64,000 bases of DNA. Source: BCD1 sp965230565 (GTDB lineage Bacteria; Bacteroidota; Bacteroidia; Chitinophagales; Saprospiraceae). The translations under genes were made by a program, and so were the position numbers. The stretch is from positions 620,001-684,000 of the forward strand of contig CBDDLH010000015.1 in assembly GCA_965230565.1 (NCBI GenBank). The letters are read 5' to 3'. The notes below the pieces were generated by a model, which had not been told where the DNA came from, did no database searches, and saw only the letters and a program-made list of their open reading frames with translations. Each line of letters opens with the position of its first letter. Position 1 is the first letter of the stretch. Below, in pieces: positions 27,304-36,677 of this stretch.

Positions 27304-28965
27304 CTACTTTTGTGCTTCGATTTTTTTCAGCATATTCCGGGCATTTTCACCGACTTTTCCATCAGGATCCATGGAGATAGCTTTTTGGTAGAGGGCCTTT
27401 GCCTGTTCGATATTTCCTGCTTTCCACATACCTTCAGCAAGGCTGTCCCAGGCGTTGGCAGAATTGGGAAATAATTGTGTCACAAAACCGAACACCTGCA
27501 CAGCCGGTTCGATCTGCCCGCTGTTTAACAGGCGATAACCTGCCGTATTGAACTCCCCTTCAAAATCGAAAAATTTGTAAACAGGATCATTGATCATCCT
27601 GACGGCTTCGGACTGCAATTTTTCTACCTGGCCAGTCTGGAAAAGTTCAGTAAAGTAAGCCATCGGGTCGAGGATGAAATTATCGGCAGAAAAATCAAGG
27701 GCGGTCTGGAGTACAGGGTCCTGGTTATTTTTATAATCTTCAAAACTCATTTCCACCGCCAGATGAGGCGCGGTCCATGGGCCATCTTCCCACTGAGGTT
27801 TGTCCTGCCACCAGGCGAAGGATAATCGAACGCTAATGCCACTATTCGGAAGTTCGACATTATTGACATCTCCATAAAAATTAATGTTTTCTCCGGTGGG
27901 TTCTCCAACAAAAGTAACTTCGGTGTAATTACTCAGTTCGTTGACCAGGTTCTGGCAAGCAGAAAAAGTCCGGCGGCCGGTGATGACGAAAAATTTGCCT
28001 GGCTGGTTGATCTTATCACTTCTGATAACTCCCTTCACAATAGGTTTGTTCTTATAATTATTTCCACCACCGTTGAGACGCACATCAATGACCAGTTTTT
28101 CCACATCATTCGCTTCGATGAATTGAAAAACGCGGTCATAAAATTCAGGAATAGCTTCTGACGGATCATCCTGGATCTGACTTTGACGCACATAAACGGT
28201 TTTATGTTCCGGCAGGTATTCATAGAAATAGATCTTTTCCAGATCAGTCAGATACAAAGGCAGTTCTCCTTCATCTCGTGCAGACAACCAATTATCATCC
28301 TTAAAAACATAACCGTAGTGGCCGGGAAACTTATCAATGGTTGCGGCCTTGTAGGTTTGGCGGAAGGTCAAGCCATCTTTTTTAAGCGTGAGTGTCACTT
28401 CCGGTTTCAATTCCTTTGTGATTTTCTGAGCATGCAAAATTTCGGGGATACCCAGGTAGTTCAAACCATAGGCTTTAAAAAACTGGTCATTCTCTGCAGG
28501 AAATACAGGTTTTACTTTTTTGAGAGCCTCCTCAACTGGCATTCCTTCTACCTCCAAAACCTTGGCTCCCAGACCATTGTAATAATCCTTATGTACACCC
28601 TGAAGGTAAATACCATCACTAAAAGCCATCATATTAAATGGCACCTGGTGGAAGTTGAACTTTCCGTGTTCACCACGAGGATATAACCAAAGGGAGGTGT
28701 GGCCATACCCAAACATCGAGATGATACGCGAAAATCCGACGATGATCTCATGTTCCTCCAAAGTTGGAATCTCACTATATAGATTTTTTACCGCAGCATC
28801 GAAATCACGTTGACTCACCTTTTTGAAAAGGAAGTTGTAGTCCTTGTGAACAGTATGCTGCAGGAACTGCAAATCTTCCTGCCATTTTTCGGCTGATTGG
28901 TTGACCTGGGCAAAAGAGGTAACGGAAAAAACGAGTAATAACAAAAGTAGTGTTAGGTTCTTCAT
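27304..28965 (-). CDS. S41-like (tail-specific) protease family protein with TPR tail
   Basis: 553 residues: signal peptide (1-20), a helical N-terminal region, then an S41 peptidase fold with VIDVRLNGGGNN and the nucleophile region TGRRTFSACQNLVNEL (Ser about 333), followed by VGEPTGEN, and a C-terminal pair of TPR helices (about 490-553, SANAWDSLAEGMWKAGN). The PDZ-like region is short. It probably degrades or trims periplasmic peptides, as other S41 proteins with TPR tails are predicted to do. Single-gene unit. Confidence 0.85.
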   Translation of the reverse strand: MKNLTLLLLLLVFSVTSFAQVNQSAEKWQEDLQFLQHTVHKDYNFLFKKVSQRDFDAAVKNLYSEIPTLEEHEIIVGFSRIISMFGYGHTSLWLYPRGEHGKFNFHQVPFNMMAFSDGIYLQGVHKDYYNGLGAKVLEVEGMPVEEALKKVKPVFPAENDQFFKAYGLNYLGIPEILHAQKITKELKPEVTLTLKKDGLTFRQTYKAATIDKFPGHYGYVFKDDNWLSARDEGELPLYLTDLEKIYFYEYLPEHKTVYVRQSQIQDDPSEAIPEFYDRVFQFIEANDVEKLVIDVRLNGGGNNYKNKPIVKGVIRSDKINQPGKFFVITGRRTFSACQNLVNELSNYTEVTFVGEPTGENINFYGDVNNVELPNSGISVRLSFAWWQDKPQWEDGPWTAPHLAVEMSFEDYKNNQDPVLQTALDFSADNFILDPMAYFTELFQTGQVEKLQSEAVRMINDPVYKFFDFEGEFNTAGYRLLNSGQIEPAVQVFGFVTQLFPNSANAWDSLAEGMWKAGNIEQAKALYQKAISMDPDGKVGENARNMLKKIEAQK

Positions 28966-29676
28966 AAGTTAGTTTTTTTCTGAATGACAAAATTTCCAGA
29001 GGTGAAGTTGCAAATTAGCCCTAATAGGGCAACGCTCCAAAAAGCATATCCGTACAGGAATAGTAATTGGACGGATTAACCGTCTTTTACGACAAACGAC
29101 TGAAAGGCAACAAAATATACCTCGCTGGCGGCTACGGCTTCTACACAAGTAGTATAAGTTGTTTTTATAATGTGTTTTCGGTCGAGTTTTCAAGAAAACC
29201 TCCAGTTATAAGTGAAAAATGAATGAATGACCAAGAAAATCGTGCCGGAACCGCAGAATCTCGAACCGCAGAATAACCAATGTAGAAGTTTTTTTAGCAA
29301 TTCTAAATTGGATATTGGACATTCTGCTGTTTTGCGGTTCCGGCAGGTTCATTTTCCCTTCTTCATTCTGCCATTCGGCAGTTTTTTGCAGCCTGACTTT
29401 GAATAAACACAATGAATTGGGTTAAAATTTAAATAAAACAGATTATATATTTTTATTATACTACTTGTGTAGAAGCCCTAGTCGCTGGCGGAGTCGGATC
29501 ATTGGAGAAAAGGTGGCTTTTCCCATAGTGATCCGGGGGTGGATTCCATCCGGGAAGAGATTCCACCCCCGATTTTAAGTCGAAAAGTTACACTTTTCAA
29601 CTTAAAACCGACCTCGCCAGCGAGGCACATCAAATATTAAACCAAAAAATTGCTGCAATACATTGAAAAAGGGCAT
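28966..29676. other. 711-base gene-free region packed with repeats
   Basis: No convincing gene. Contents: a GCCCTAATAGGGC palindrome (about 29018-29030), a 342-bp unit bounded by 21-bp inverted repeats (29136-29477) flanked by direct TCGCTGGCGG copies, and two strong hairpins: GGGGGTGGA/TCCACCCCC (29532-29567) and AAGTCGAAAAGT/ACTTTTCAACTT (29578-29604). A short plus-strand frame ending in VISEK (29068-29220) could be a decayed gene end. Confidence 0.6.
29136..29477. repeat. Inverted-repeat-bounded element (MITE-like)
   Basis: Perfect 21-bp inverted termini (29136-29156 and 29457-29477, beginning GGCTTCTACACAAGT) enclose 300 bases with no ORF. Outside them lie direct 10-bp copies of TCGCTGGCGG (29122-29131 and 29482-29491), as a target duplication might, although the spacing from the termini differs slightly. 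Inside is a second palindrome built on TGCCGGAACCGCAGAAT (29243-29259) and its complement (29321-29345). This looks like a nonautonomous mobile unit or an old nested repeat. Confidence 0.5.
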
Positions 29677-31062
29677 CTATGACCTCAACGCTTCCACCTC
29701 CTCTACCGTCATGGGTTTCTTTTTATTCCCCAGCAATTTATGCCCATCCGAAGTAATCAGATAATTCTCCTCATTCCTGATGCCTCCAAAATTCCTGAAC
29801 TTGTCGATCTCATCGTAATTGAGGAAGTCTGTGAATTTATTTTCAGCCCTCCACTGGTCCGTCAGTTCCGGAATAAAATAGATTCCTGGTTCAATGGTGA
29901 GTACAAAACCAGGTTCGAGTGCTCTTCCCAATCGAAGTGACTTCAGACCAAACTGGGTACTTTTAGGTTCTCCATCATAACCCACATACACCTCTCCCAG
30001 GTTTTCCATATCGTGAATATCGAGACCCATCATATGACCCGTTCCGCAAGGGAAAAAGAGGGCGTGTGCTCCTGCTTCCACCGCATCTTCGGGATTACCT
30101 TTCATCAACCCCATTCCTTTCAGGCCTTCCGTTATGGCCAGGCAGGCAGCGAGGTGCACTTCCTTGTTCGTGACACCGGGTTTAAGAAGATCAACACTGG
30201 CATAATGTGATTTCAGGACAATGTTAAAAATGTCTTTTTGTAAACTGGTAAAGGTCTTGCTGACCGGGAAGGTGCTGGAAAGATCACCGGCATATCCCAT
30301 GGGTGTTTCCGCTCCACAGTCAAGGAGGAATAGTTGGCCTTCTTTGACCGTATTCCCATGGTAGTGATTGTGCAAGGTTTGACCGTTAATTGTTGCAATC
30401 GTCGGGAAGGAGATATTTCCGCCGGTGGCCCGGGCTATTTTTTCGATTTCCACGACTACATCCAGTTCATTCATCCCCGGTTTTAGCATTTTCATGGCGG
30501 TGACGTGCATATCAATGGTGGTATCAACGCCTTTTTCAATTTCCACAATTTCTTCATCAGACTTATAGATGCGCTGGGCAGCAACCGCTTTAATGATATC
30601 AACGGAAGCTCCGTTTTCAATTTGTTCGGCATTCCATCCGGTCAGCTTCATCAGTTTGAGGATGTTGTGATGTCGGTATTGTGGTATGAAATGGATTTCT
30701 TCTTTTTTCTTCAAAGCCGTTTCAACCCGTTTGGCTAGATCATTCAAACTGCCGGTTCTTTCCACACCGCAAAGCGCTGCCTGATCAGCAATAGTTGGTA
30801 ATGACCCCATCCACACCACATCTTCCACGGTAAAATCATCCCCGTAAATGGTGACCGAGCCATCATTTGTATCCAACAAGGCCATTAGTCCCGGTCTTTT
30901 TATGCCAAAGAAATACAGAAAGGTACTATCCTGCCGGAAATAGTATGGATTGTCGGTATAATTCATGGGGCTTTCATCATTACCCGGGATGAGGATTATG
31001 CCGGATTTTACCTGGTTGAGTAATTTTTGTTGTCTGTTTTGGTAGGTAGTGCTGCTGAACAT
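29677..31062 (-). CDS. pepP: Xaa-Pro aminopeptidase P (M24 family)
   Basis: 461 residues, normal length. It removes N-terminal residues preceding proline. The N-terminal domain (1-175, NPYYFRQDSTFLYFFGI) is the AMP_N fold. The M24 pita-bread domain carries the metal ligands in LLDCGAETPMGYAGDLSSTF (two Asp), GTGHMMGLDIHD (His), TIEPGIYF (Glu) and RNEENYL (Glu). Cytoplasmic, with no signal peptide. It is the downstream neighbour of the MMPL exporter on the same strand, but a 230-base gap with a palindrome separates them. Confidence 0.94.
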   Translation of the reverse strand: MFSSTTYQNRQQKLLNQVKSGIILIPGNDESPMNYTDNPYYFRQDSTFLYFFGIKRPGLMALLDTNDGSVTIYGDDFTVEDVVWMGSLPTIADQAALCGVERTGSLNDLAKRVETALKKKEEIHFIPQYRHHNILKLMKLTGWNAEQIENGASVDIIKAVAAQRIYKSDEEIVEIEKGVDTTIDMHVTAMKMLKPGMNELDVVVEIEKIARATGGNISFPTIATINGQTLHNHYHGNTVKEGQLFLLDCGAETPMGYAGDLSSTFPVSKTFTSLQKDIFNIVLKSHYASVDLLKPGVTNKEVHLAACLAITEGLKGMGLMKGNPEDAVEAGAHALFFPCGTGHMMGLDIHDMENLGEVYVGYDGEPKSTQFGLKSLRLGRALEPGFVLTIEPGIYFIPELTDQWRAENKFTDFLNYDEIDKFRNFGGIRNEENYLITSDGHKLLGNKKKPMTVEEVEALRS

Positions 31063-31187
31063 TGGTTTTATTTTTTTTCAAGTTACTGGTTGCTCGATTA
31101 AGTTGTTCAATGGATTCAATAGGTTTAAATTTAGTACTTTGTTTGGAATCCTGGCCTGGCCTGCCCGGAGGATTACAAGGTTGATTG

Positions 31188-31221
31188 ATAAAAACTATTT
31201 TTTTAGAAAAATAGTATTTAT
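31188..31221. repeat. AAATACTATTTTT palindrome, copy 3 (terminator-like)
   Basis: 15-bp arms with one mismatch, 71 bases past the stop of the minus-strand MMPL gene. Same family and relative position as the copies at 429 and 18831. Confidence 0.65.
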
Positions 31222-31292
31222 TGGAAATCTCACCCCTTTTCCAAACCATCACCTCGTCAGGTCTTCCTTTGGATATCTCAAGCGAACTCAAG

Positions 31293-33539
31293 CTAATTAT
31301 CCTTCAACCTCAAAATCATCAAAGGCGCCACAAACAAATCTACTAAAAGTGCAAAAACCAACATAATACTAACCAGAATTCCCACCGATTTGGCTTCCTG
31401 GAATCCTGAGGTGACCAGTTGAGCAAATCCAAAGAAAAGTACGATGGAGGTAAGCAACATGGCCCTACCTGTTTCATGTATGGTAGTTTTGCAGGCCACC
31501 TCAACGGATTTATTCGATCTTTCTCTCAGATATCGGCCAATGAAATGAATAGTATCATCCACGGCAATTACAAATCCAATAGTGAAAATTATGGAAGTCC
31601 CGAATTTAAGTTCAAGTCCCAAAAGTGCCATAATTGCCCCCGTAACGAGCAAGGGGAGTACGTTGACTGCCAGAACGACCAGGACTATTTTCCAATCGCG
31701 GTAAAGCAAAAAGATCAACATACCTACTACAAGTAATGCCCATCCTAATCCGGTAAACATATTCCTTATCGCGTGTTCCTGAATTTTATCAGCCATGGCC
31801 GATGCGCCTATGATCCGGGTATCAAGCACTGATTTATCGATATTGTCATCCATCCACTTTTGAAGCTGATCATTCAAGGCGTAAACCTTCTGCCGGCCGA
31901 TATCATTCATCCTGCCGGAGATTTTCCCAAAACTTTTCTCTGGATTCACAACTGACTGAAAAGCCGAACTTCCAGACTTTGCAAAGCGACGCTCGAGCCG
32001 GCTGATTTCGGGTTGAGTTTCTGGCAAAGTGTATTTATTTTCATTGCCTCCATGCCAGGACCGGTTGAGTGTTTGATAATAAGTGACGGGAGATAAAACG
32101 GCCTCAACCAAAGGTAATGAGTCGACATAACTATGGAGTTTTTCCACTTCTTTTAAAACACCGACCTCATTCAAGGCTAATTCATTTTGAGGTAGCAATG
32201 CAATTTCAAAAGTCCGAACACCGGCCAGGTGTTCTTCACAAAAATCAACTGCCTGATTGAAGGTGTGGTTTTTGGGAATGGAACTATTGAAAAAGTTGTT
32301 AGTATTGATCTGAGTCAATCCAAAAGCACTTATAGCTATCAAAACAAGGGCCATTCTTACAATCCATTGAGGGTGTTTTTGGACAATTCCCCAAATACGC
32401 CCGGCCTTTCGCTCCCACCATTGAAACCAATCGGTTCGAAGATGAATGGAATCTTTCGAAATGGCATTCAACACAAACGGCACTAGGATCATAGTAACCA
32501 GAAAAGTAATCAGGACACCAACGGCGATCTCCATCCCGAATTTGCGCATATTCGGCAGGTTGGAAGTCATTAAAGTGAGAAAACCAATTCCCGTGGTAAA
32601 GGAAGTTAAAATAAGGGCAAGGCCAATCTTTTGTATAGTCCTTGTCAGAGCTGTTCGTTTATCATCTCCTGCTTTAATCTGCGATTCATATTTCGAAAAA
32701 AAGTGAATAACATCTGAGATACTGACGATCAATAAAATGGTCGGCGCCAGATTGGTCATCGAATCCAGCGGGTGATCTATCCATACCAAAAACCCGAGAA
32801 ACAGGATCACGGAAAACACAAAAACCAAAACCGGCAGCAGCACCGCCCAAACCGACCGGTACAAAAATCCCAGTAACAGAACCATCAACCCCAGGCAAAG
32901 CGTCAGGCTCTTTTTCAGTTCTTTATTGGAAATGCGGTTATAGGTCACTTCAAAATACTTCCTGCCCATCATATGGGTCTCAAAGCCAAATTCAAGGGAA
33001 AGGTCTTCAATGGAAGCAATGATGGATTCACTAAGGTTACTGCTCAGATCTTTTTCAAATTCAAGGATGACCACCAGTGATTGAAAGTTCTGGCTAAATA
33101 GCCTTCCTTTGATTCGATTATCTCTTGAAAGTTTCAGGCTGTCGGCGGTGTACCTTCCCGGATTTTCGAAATGGATCAGCGGATCTGTAAGGACGCCAAA
33201 GGGAGTTTTGCGGGGTTCATTTATTGTGGTCAGTGAATGTGCATTGGCCACGTAGGGTAATTCCCGTGCTGCATGGGTGAATTGATGGAATTCTTGCAGA
33301 AAAAGGGATTCGAAAACACTGCCTTTATGATGGACAACTAAACTCAGAAAATTGTCTTCATCACCCAGCTCGGCAATCATTTTATGGTACAATTCCAGAT
33401 CCGGATCTTCATCCGGAAAATAGGTAGAGAAGTTTTGGCTGATCCGGATACCGGGCAACAAATAGACAGCTCCGGCAAGAGCAGCTGCCAAAAGGGTGAT
33501 CAGGGCCCAGCGGTATTTGATGATAATGTCTGCCTTCAC
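31293..33539 (-). CDS. RND-family (MMPL/patched-like) transporter
   Basis: A 748-residue inner-membrane exporter built as two copies of one helix plus a periplasmic domain plus five clustered helices: TM1 about residues 10-28 (WALITLLAAALAGAVYLL), TM cluster 210-360, second start about 395-412, TM cluster 600-745. It carries DVIHFFSKYE and DDTIHFIGRYLRE, the acidic/His motifs in the fourth helix of MMPL proteins. Likely substrates are lipids or hydrophobic molecules. No adaptor or outer-membrane gene is adjacent, as is common for this single-component branch. Confidence 0.9.
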   Translation of the reverse strand: MKADIIIKYRWALITLLAAALAGAVYLLPGIRISQNFSTYFPDEDPDLELYHKMIAELGDEDNFLSLVVHHKGSVFESLFLQEFHQFTHAARELPYVANAHSLTTINEPRKTPFGVLTDPLIHFENPGRYTADSLKLSRDNRIKGRLFSQNFQSLVVILEFEKDLSSNLSESIIASIEDLSLEFGFETHMMGRKYFEVTYNRISNKELKKSLTLCLGLMVLLLGFLYRSVWAVLLPVLVFVFSVILFLGFLVWIDHPLDSMTNLAPTILLIVSISDVIHFFSKYESQIKAGDDKRTALTRTIQKIGLALILTSFTTGIGFLTLMTSNLPNMRKFGMEIAVGVLITFLVTMILVPFVLNAISKDSIHLRTDWFQWWERKAGRIWGIVQKHPQWIVRMALVLIAISAFGLTQINTNNFFNSSIPKNHTFNQAVDFCEEHLAGVRTFEIALLPQNELALNEVGVLKEVEKLHSYVDSLPLVEAVLSPVTYYQTLNRSWHGGNENKYTLPETQPEISRLERRFAKSGSSAFQSVVNPEKSFGKISGRMNDIGRQKVYALNDQLQKWMDDNIDKSVLDTRIIGASAMADKIQEHAIRNMFTGLGWALLVVGMLIFLLYRDWKIVLVVLAVNVLPLLVTGAIMALLGLELKFGTSIIFTIGFVIAVDDTIHFIGRYLRERSNKSVEVACKTTIHETGRAMLLTSIVLFFGFAQLVTSGFQEAKSVGILVSIMLVFALLVDLFVAPLMILRLKDN

Positions 33540-33605
33540 AAAAGCGTGGTTTTTCGCAAAGGAAAGATACTTGAATTTCGGGATGATCAGGGTACTTCAT
33601 CCCGG

Positions 33606-34826
33606 TTAAGTTTCTACTTCTTCTTCATACGTTCTCTTTTTCCATCCCAACATCCACCAAAATGGCAGCAAGGGATTGTGGATCTTTGCGTTTGGGTTGG
33701 CTATTTTTTGGTCATCGCCCGTTATTTTCTTTTTGTTGAACAACAGCCCGTGGGTAGCAGCCGCTTCTGTCATCCATTTAAGAGATTCAAATGCCAGGGA
33801 AATCTCGTTTTCTTCAAGTTTTTTTAATTGTTCTAATCGCTCTTCAAAGACTCTTTTTTGCTCCCTTAATTTTTCTTTTAATGGTTCCGGGGCATTGGGT
33901 AGTTTGTCCCAGTCGATATCACCAATTTTTTCCCTGAGGCCTATCAGTTTTTTTTCCAACTTCCCCGAAAGACCATAGCCGCCACCAACATCTGCATGTA
34001 CTCCCCGGAACCATTTTGTTTTTACATCCTGGTGAAGACAGGTTTGCAGGTTTCGCTTTCTTTTCTCCTTTTCACGGTCATGATTTTTATCCGTATTGGA
34101 AAACCAGAGTTCCGGCTTGTATTGACTGCGTTTTTCGTGTTTTGCCACAGCGTGTCGCCCGTTGATCATATTGGGCAGCCAGTCTGTATCTGGTAAGGTT
34201 ACCTGAAACCTTAAGATACCGACGGACTTGACGGTATCCCAAACCCCCAGGAAATGGACAGGAATTACTCCTTTGGAGGATTTGTCCTTGATATGCTTTA
34301 GGGAAGTATTTTCAATATCCGGAATAACTTCAGACCATTTGAGTGAATAAGTTCTCGAGAACCTCTTTTTGAAAAAATTCAACTGATGACCATTGCCCTT
34401 ATGGTAATATCTAATGGCATAGGGTATCAGGGAAAAACAACCTCTATCCATAAGCCCTACCCGCCCAAGCAGGCCTGTGAGTGCCCTGGCAGTATAAGCC
34501 CCGCGGCTGAATCCAAAGATGTAGATACGATCACCGGGTTCATAGTGCTGCATGAGGAATGTATATGCATCTGCGAGATTTTTTGATAAACCGTAACCAA
34601 ACGCGAGGCCAAGTATTTTGGAAATGGTCCTGCCGACAAAAGTGAATGCTCCGGGTGCGTCTTCCGTGCCCAGGCCAGGGTCGTAAAAAACCACCTGACG
34701 CCTGCCTTCGGCATCAATCGTTTTGTCCAGCCGTTCCGCTATTCTGACAACATTGGTCTCACTGTAAACACTTACATGATTCGAGGTGCCATCGCAAAGC
34801 ACGATGATATTTTTTGAGTTATTCAT
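33606..34826 (-). CDS. DUF2235 alpha/beta hydrolase (Tle1-type phospholipase domain)
   Basis: 406 residues of the DUF2235 family, which includes the type VI phospholipase effector Tle1. The nucleophile elbow is GFSRGAYTAR (GxSxG), preceded by LCDGTSN and YDPGLGT, and followed by VHADVGGGY with the probable catalytic Asp. Cytoplasmic: no signal peptide or membrane segment. A charged segment near residues 325-365 (LREQKRVFEERLEQLKKLEENE) is predicted coiled coil. It heads toward two exported/membrane unknowns on the same strand. Housekeeping lipid hydrolase or a delivered effector; no type VI genes are visible to decide. Confidence 0.85.
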   Translation of the reverse strand: MNNSKNIIVLCDGTSNHVSVYSETNVVRIAERLDKTIDAEGRRQVVFYDPGLGTEDAPGAFTFVGRTISKILGLAFGYGLSKNLADAYTFLMQHYEPGDRIYIFGFSRGAYTARALTGLLGRVGLMDRGCFSLIPYAIRYYHKGNGHQLNFFKKRFSRTYSLKWSEVIPDIENTSLKHIKDKSSKGVIPVHFLGVWDTVKSVGILRFQVTLPDTDWLPNMINGRHAVAKHEKRSQYKPELWFSNTDKNHDREKEKRKRNLQTCLHQDVKTKWFRGVHADVGGGYGLSGKLEKKLIGLREKIGDIDWDKLPNAPEPLKEKLREQKRVFEERLEQLKKLEENEISLAFESLKWMTEAAATHGLLFNKKKITGDDQKIANPNAKIHNPLLPFWWMLGWKKRTYEEEVET

Positions 34827-34957
34827 AATGGAATTCCTTTTAATAATCTACAGGCTGATCCTTAAAGCTACTATTTTAGTTTAGAAATTAGATACACTAT
34901 GGAAAGGGAATGCACCTGTTTTTTTTAATGCTTAAAAGATCTAACCCTTCATTAACC

Positions 34958-35488
34958 TCAAAATATCTCCCGGATCGGATAGATGTACACCAAATACAAA
35001 TAAAAGAAGATCAATGAAATAACCAGTATAATAACCCCTAACACCGGGGAACTGACCTTAAATCCTTGGGCTGATGCTTCCAGGTCTGTGGATAAAGTTT
35101 CAGAGGAATCTCCTTTCATAGCTTTTCTAAACTGAAGGTAGGAGAAATACACTCCAACGATCAGCAGAAATAATACACTGAAAAAAATGACCTTGGAGGA
35201 AAACAACTGCCAGGAAAAAACTCTTTCGCGGTGCTTGTAACCGGAAATCCTGTAGTCAAAATACTGAATGAGCGATTCATAATATTTGGCAAGGACCGTA
35301 CTGTCTTTTCTATAGACTTCCTTAAGGGTGTCCGGAAAAATCGAACTCTCCACCTGAAAGGTATCCAGGAATGCAGATATGGCTGCTTTCTTTTCCTGAT
35401 TCATCTGGTTTTCATTTTCCTGAGAATAGAGTGTAACTCCTGCAATGAGAAAAATTACAAGCAAAAAGGATTTAGACAGATTTGACAT
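34958..35488 (-). CDS. Unknown membrane protein beside the DUF2235 gene
   Basis: Not recognised. 176 residues: signal peptide (1-22, ending TLYSQ), a charged periplasmic stretch (23-90), a membrane helix at about 99-116 (VIFFSVLFLLIVGVYFSY), a short loop and a second helix at about 150-170 (LGVIILVISLIFFYLYLVYI). It starts 19 bases after the stop of the 325-residue gene upstream, so the two are likely co-transcribed, with the DUF2235 gene 131 bases further on. A membrane partner or immunity role is only a guess from position. Confidence 0.75.
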   Translation of the reverse strand: MSNLSKSFLLVIFLIAGVTLYSQENENQMNQEKKAAISAFLDTFQVESSIFPDTLKEVYRKDSTVLAKYYESLIQYFDYRISGYKHRERVFSWQLFSSKVIFFSVLFLLIVGVYFSYLQFRKAMKGDSSETLSTDLEASAQGFKVSSPVLGVIILVISLIFFYLYLVYIYPIREIF

Positions 35489-35507
35489 TTTTCATTTTTT
35501 ATGGTTT

Positions 35508-36482
35508 TCACTCTCCGTAAATTTCCCGGAGGTTTTTAATTACTGCTGACCGGAATTCAAGTAATTTAAAAAACTTTCTATCTTGTTTATTTTCAACAGC
35601 GATATACTTCTCAATCAGATCCTCATCCTGATCCATCAACACTTTAATCTCGTCCAATAATTCTTTATTATAAGCGTGAACCCAACCTTCAACATCCTCT
35701 TTCCATGTTTTTGCTTCATTTGAAAAAAGTTCAGGTGGCGGAGGTTCATTAGGTAGCTGGACTGCCACGATGATCTGGGGGCCGGTTCTGGGCTTTTCAA
35801 CAATCTGGTATCGGATGTGTTTATCGGCATCGTAATAGTAAGTTGCTCCTGATTCACTGATGACATAATTTCCATTTTCATACTCAATCTGTATGGCTCC
35901 GCTGGTCTTGTAATTTTTCACAGACTTACCCCAGGCATTTCTGTCGAGTTGATTGAATTCACTTCGCAACATTTCGTCGCTTTTGGGTGTACCCGAAGGC
36001 CGTCTTTGTGCTTTGGTACTTGGAGCAAGGTCTTTTGAAGGCAGAATAGTGGCCACTCCCCTGGCAGTCAGGGAAGGATGTATATTTTCGATAACGACTA
36101 TCCATTTGAGTTTTTGCCTGGTCTGAGCCGGTTCAAATAAATGGGTGACATATAAGGGGCTTCTTCCCTCTATTGCCAGGTATTTTTTGTCATAAATACT
36201 TCTCGCAATCACACTGACCTTTATTTCTCCGGCACTACCCTCCCACTCCAATTTCAAATGAAGAAAGTCCGTAGTCGGATAAACCTGAAATTCAACTTTC
36301 TGGTCTCCGGCCGGTGAAAGCCTGAATGGATAGGTTTTTTCATCTGAAGAAAAACCTTTTTTCCTGGACGCTGCCCTGGCTTGTGCCTTGGTGATCTGGC
36401 CAAACGACTGGAAAGGAGCAAGCACTAAAAAACTAAGGATAAATACTGCGAATAGACGGGAAATGTGTTTTAAGGGTCTCAT
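35508..36482 (-). CDS. Unknown secreted protein in the DUF2235 neighbourhood
   Basis: Not recognised. The start is at 36482 (MRPLKHISRLFAVFILS); an upstream TTG at 36521 would bury the signal peptide. 324 residues: signal peptide to about residue 29 (FQSFGQ), a beta domain (40-150, FRLSPAGDQKVEFQVY, KLKWIVVIE), a Pro/Ser-rich linker (about 155-175), a second beta part with NYVISESGATYYYDAD, and a helical, charged C-terminus. First gene of a probable unit with the 176-residue membrane protein and DUF2235. Secreted or periplasmic; function unknown. Confidence 0.75.
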   Translation of the reverse strand: MRPLKHISRLFAVFILSFLVLAPFQSFGQITKAQARAASRKKGFSSDEKTYPFRLSPAGDQKVEFQVYPTTDFLHLKLEWEGSAGEIKVSVIARSIYDKKYLAIEGRSPLYVTHLFEPAQTRQKLKWIVVIENIHPSLTARGVATILPSKDLAPSTKAQRRPSGTPKSDEMLRSEFNQLDRNAWGKSVKNYKTSGAIQIEYENGNYVISESGATYYYDADKHIRYQIVEKPRTGPQIIVAVQLPNEPPPPELFSNEAKTWKEDVEGWVHAYNKELLDEIKVLMDQDEDLIEKYIAVENKQDRKFFKLLEFRSAVIKNLREIYGE

Positions 36483-36677
36483 TATGGATTGACATTTAAT
36501 AAGATAATCTACCTGTGCCAAATGGTGATTCTATTAATGTCAAATGGGGTTTATCAACTAATCAATCAATGTAAATTATTCAGTTTTAAAAAACAATGAT
36601 ATTTGTCAGAGGAGTTGTAAATTCTGGAAAGAATTGCAGAATTTCCTAATGAAATCCAGTGTAGTATCACTCATCAT

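Noticed and set aside
28969..29193. Small minus-strand frame as a gene 5' of the S41-type protease
   Set aside because: Cys/Arg-rich random-looking product in repeat-rich DNA, overlapping the inverted-repeat element.
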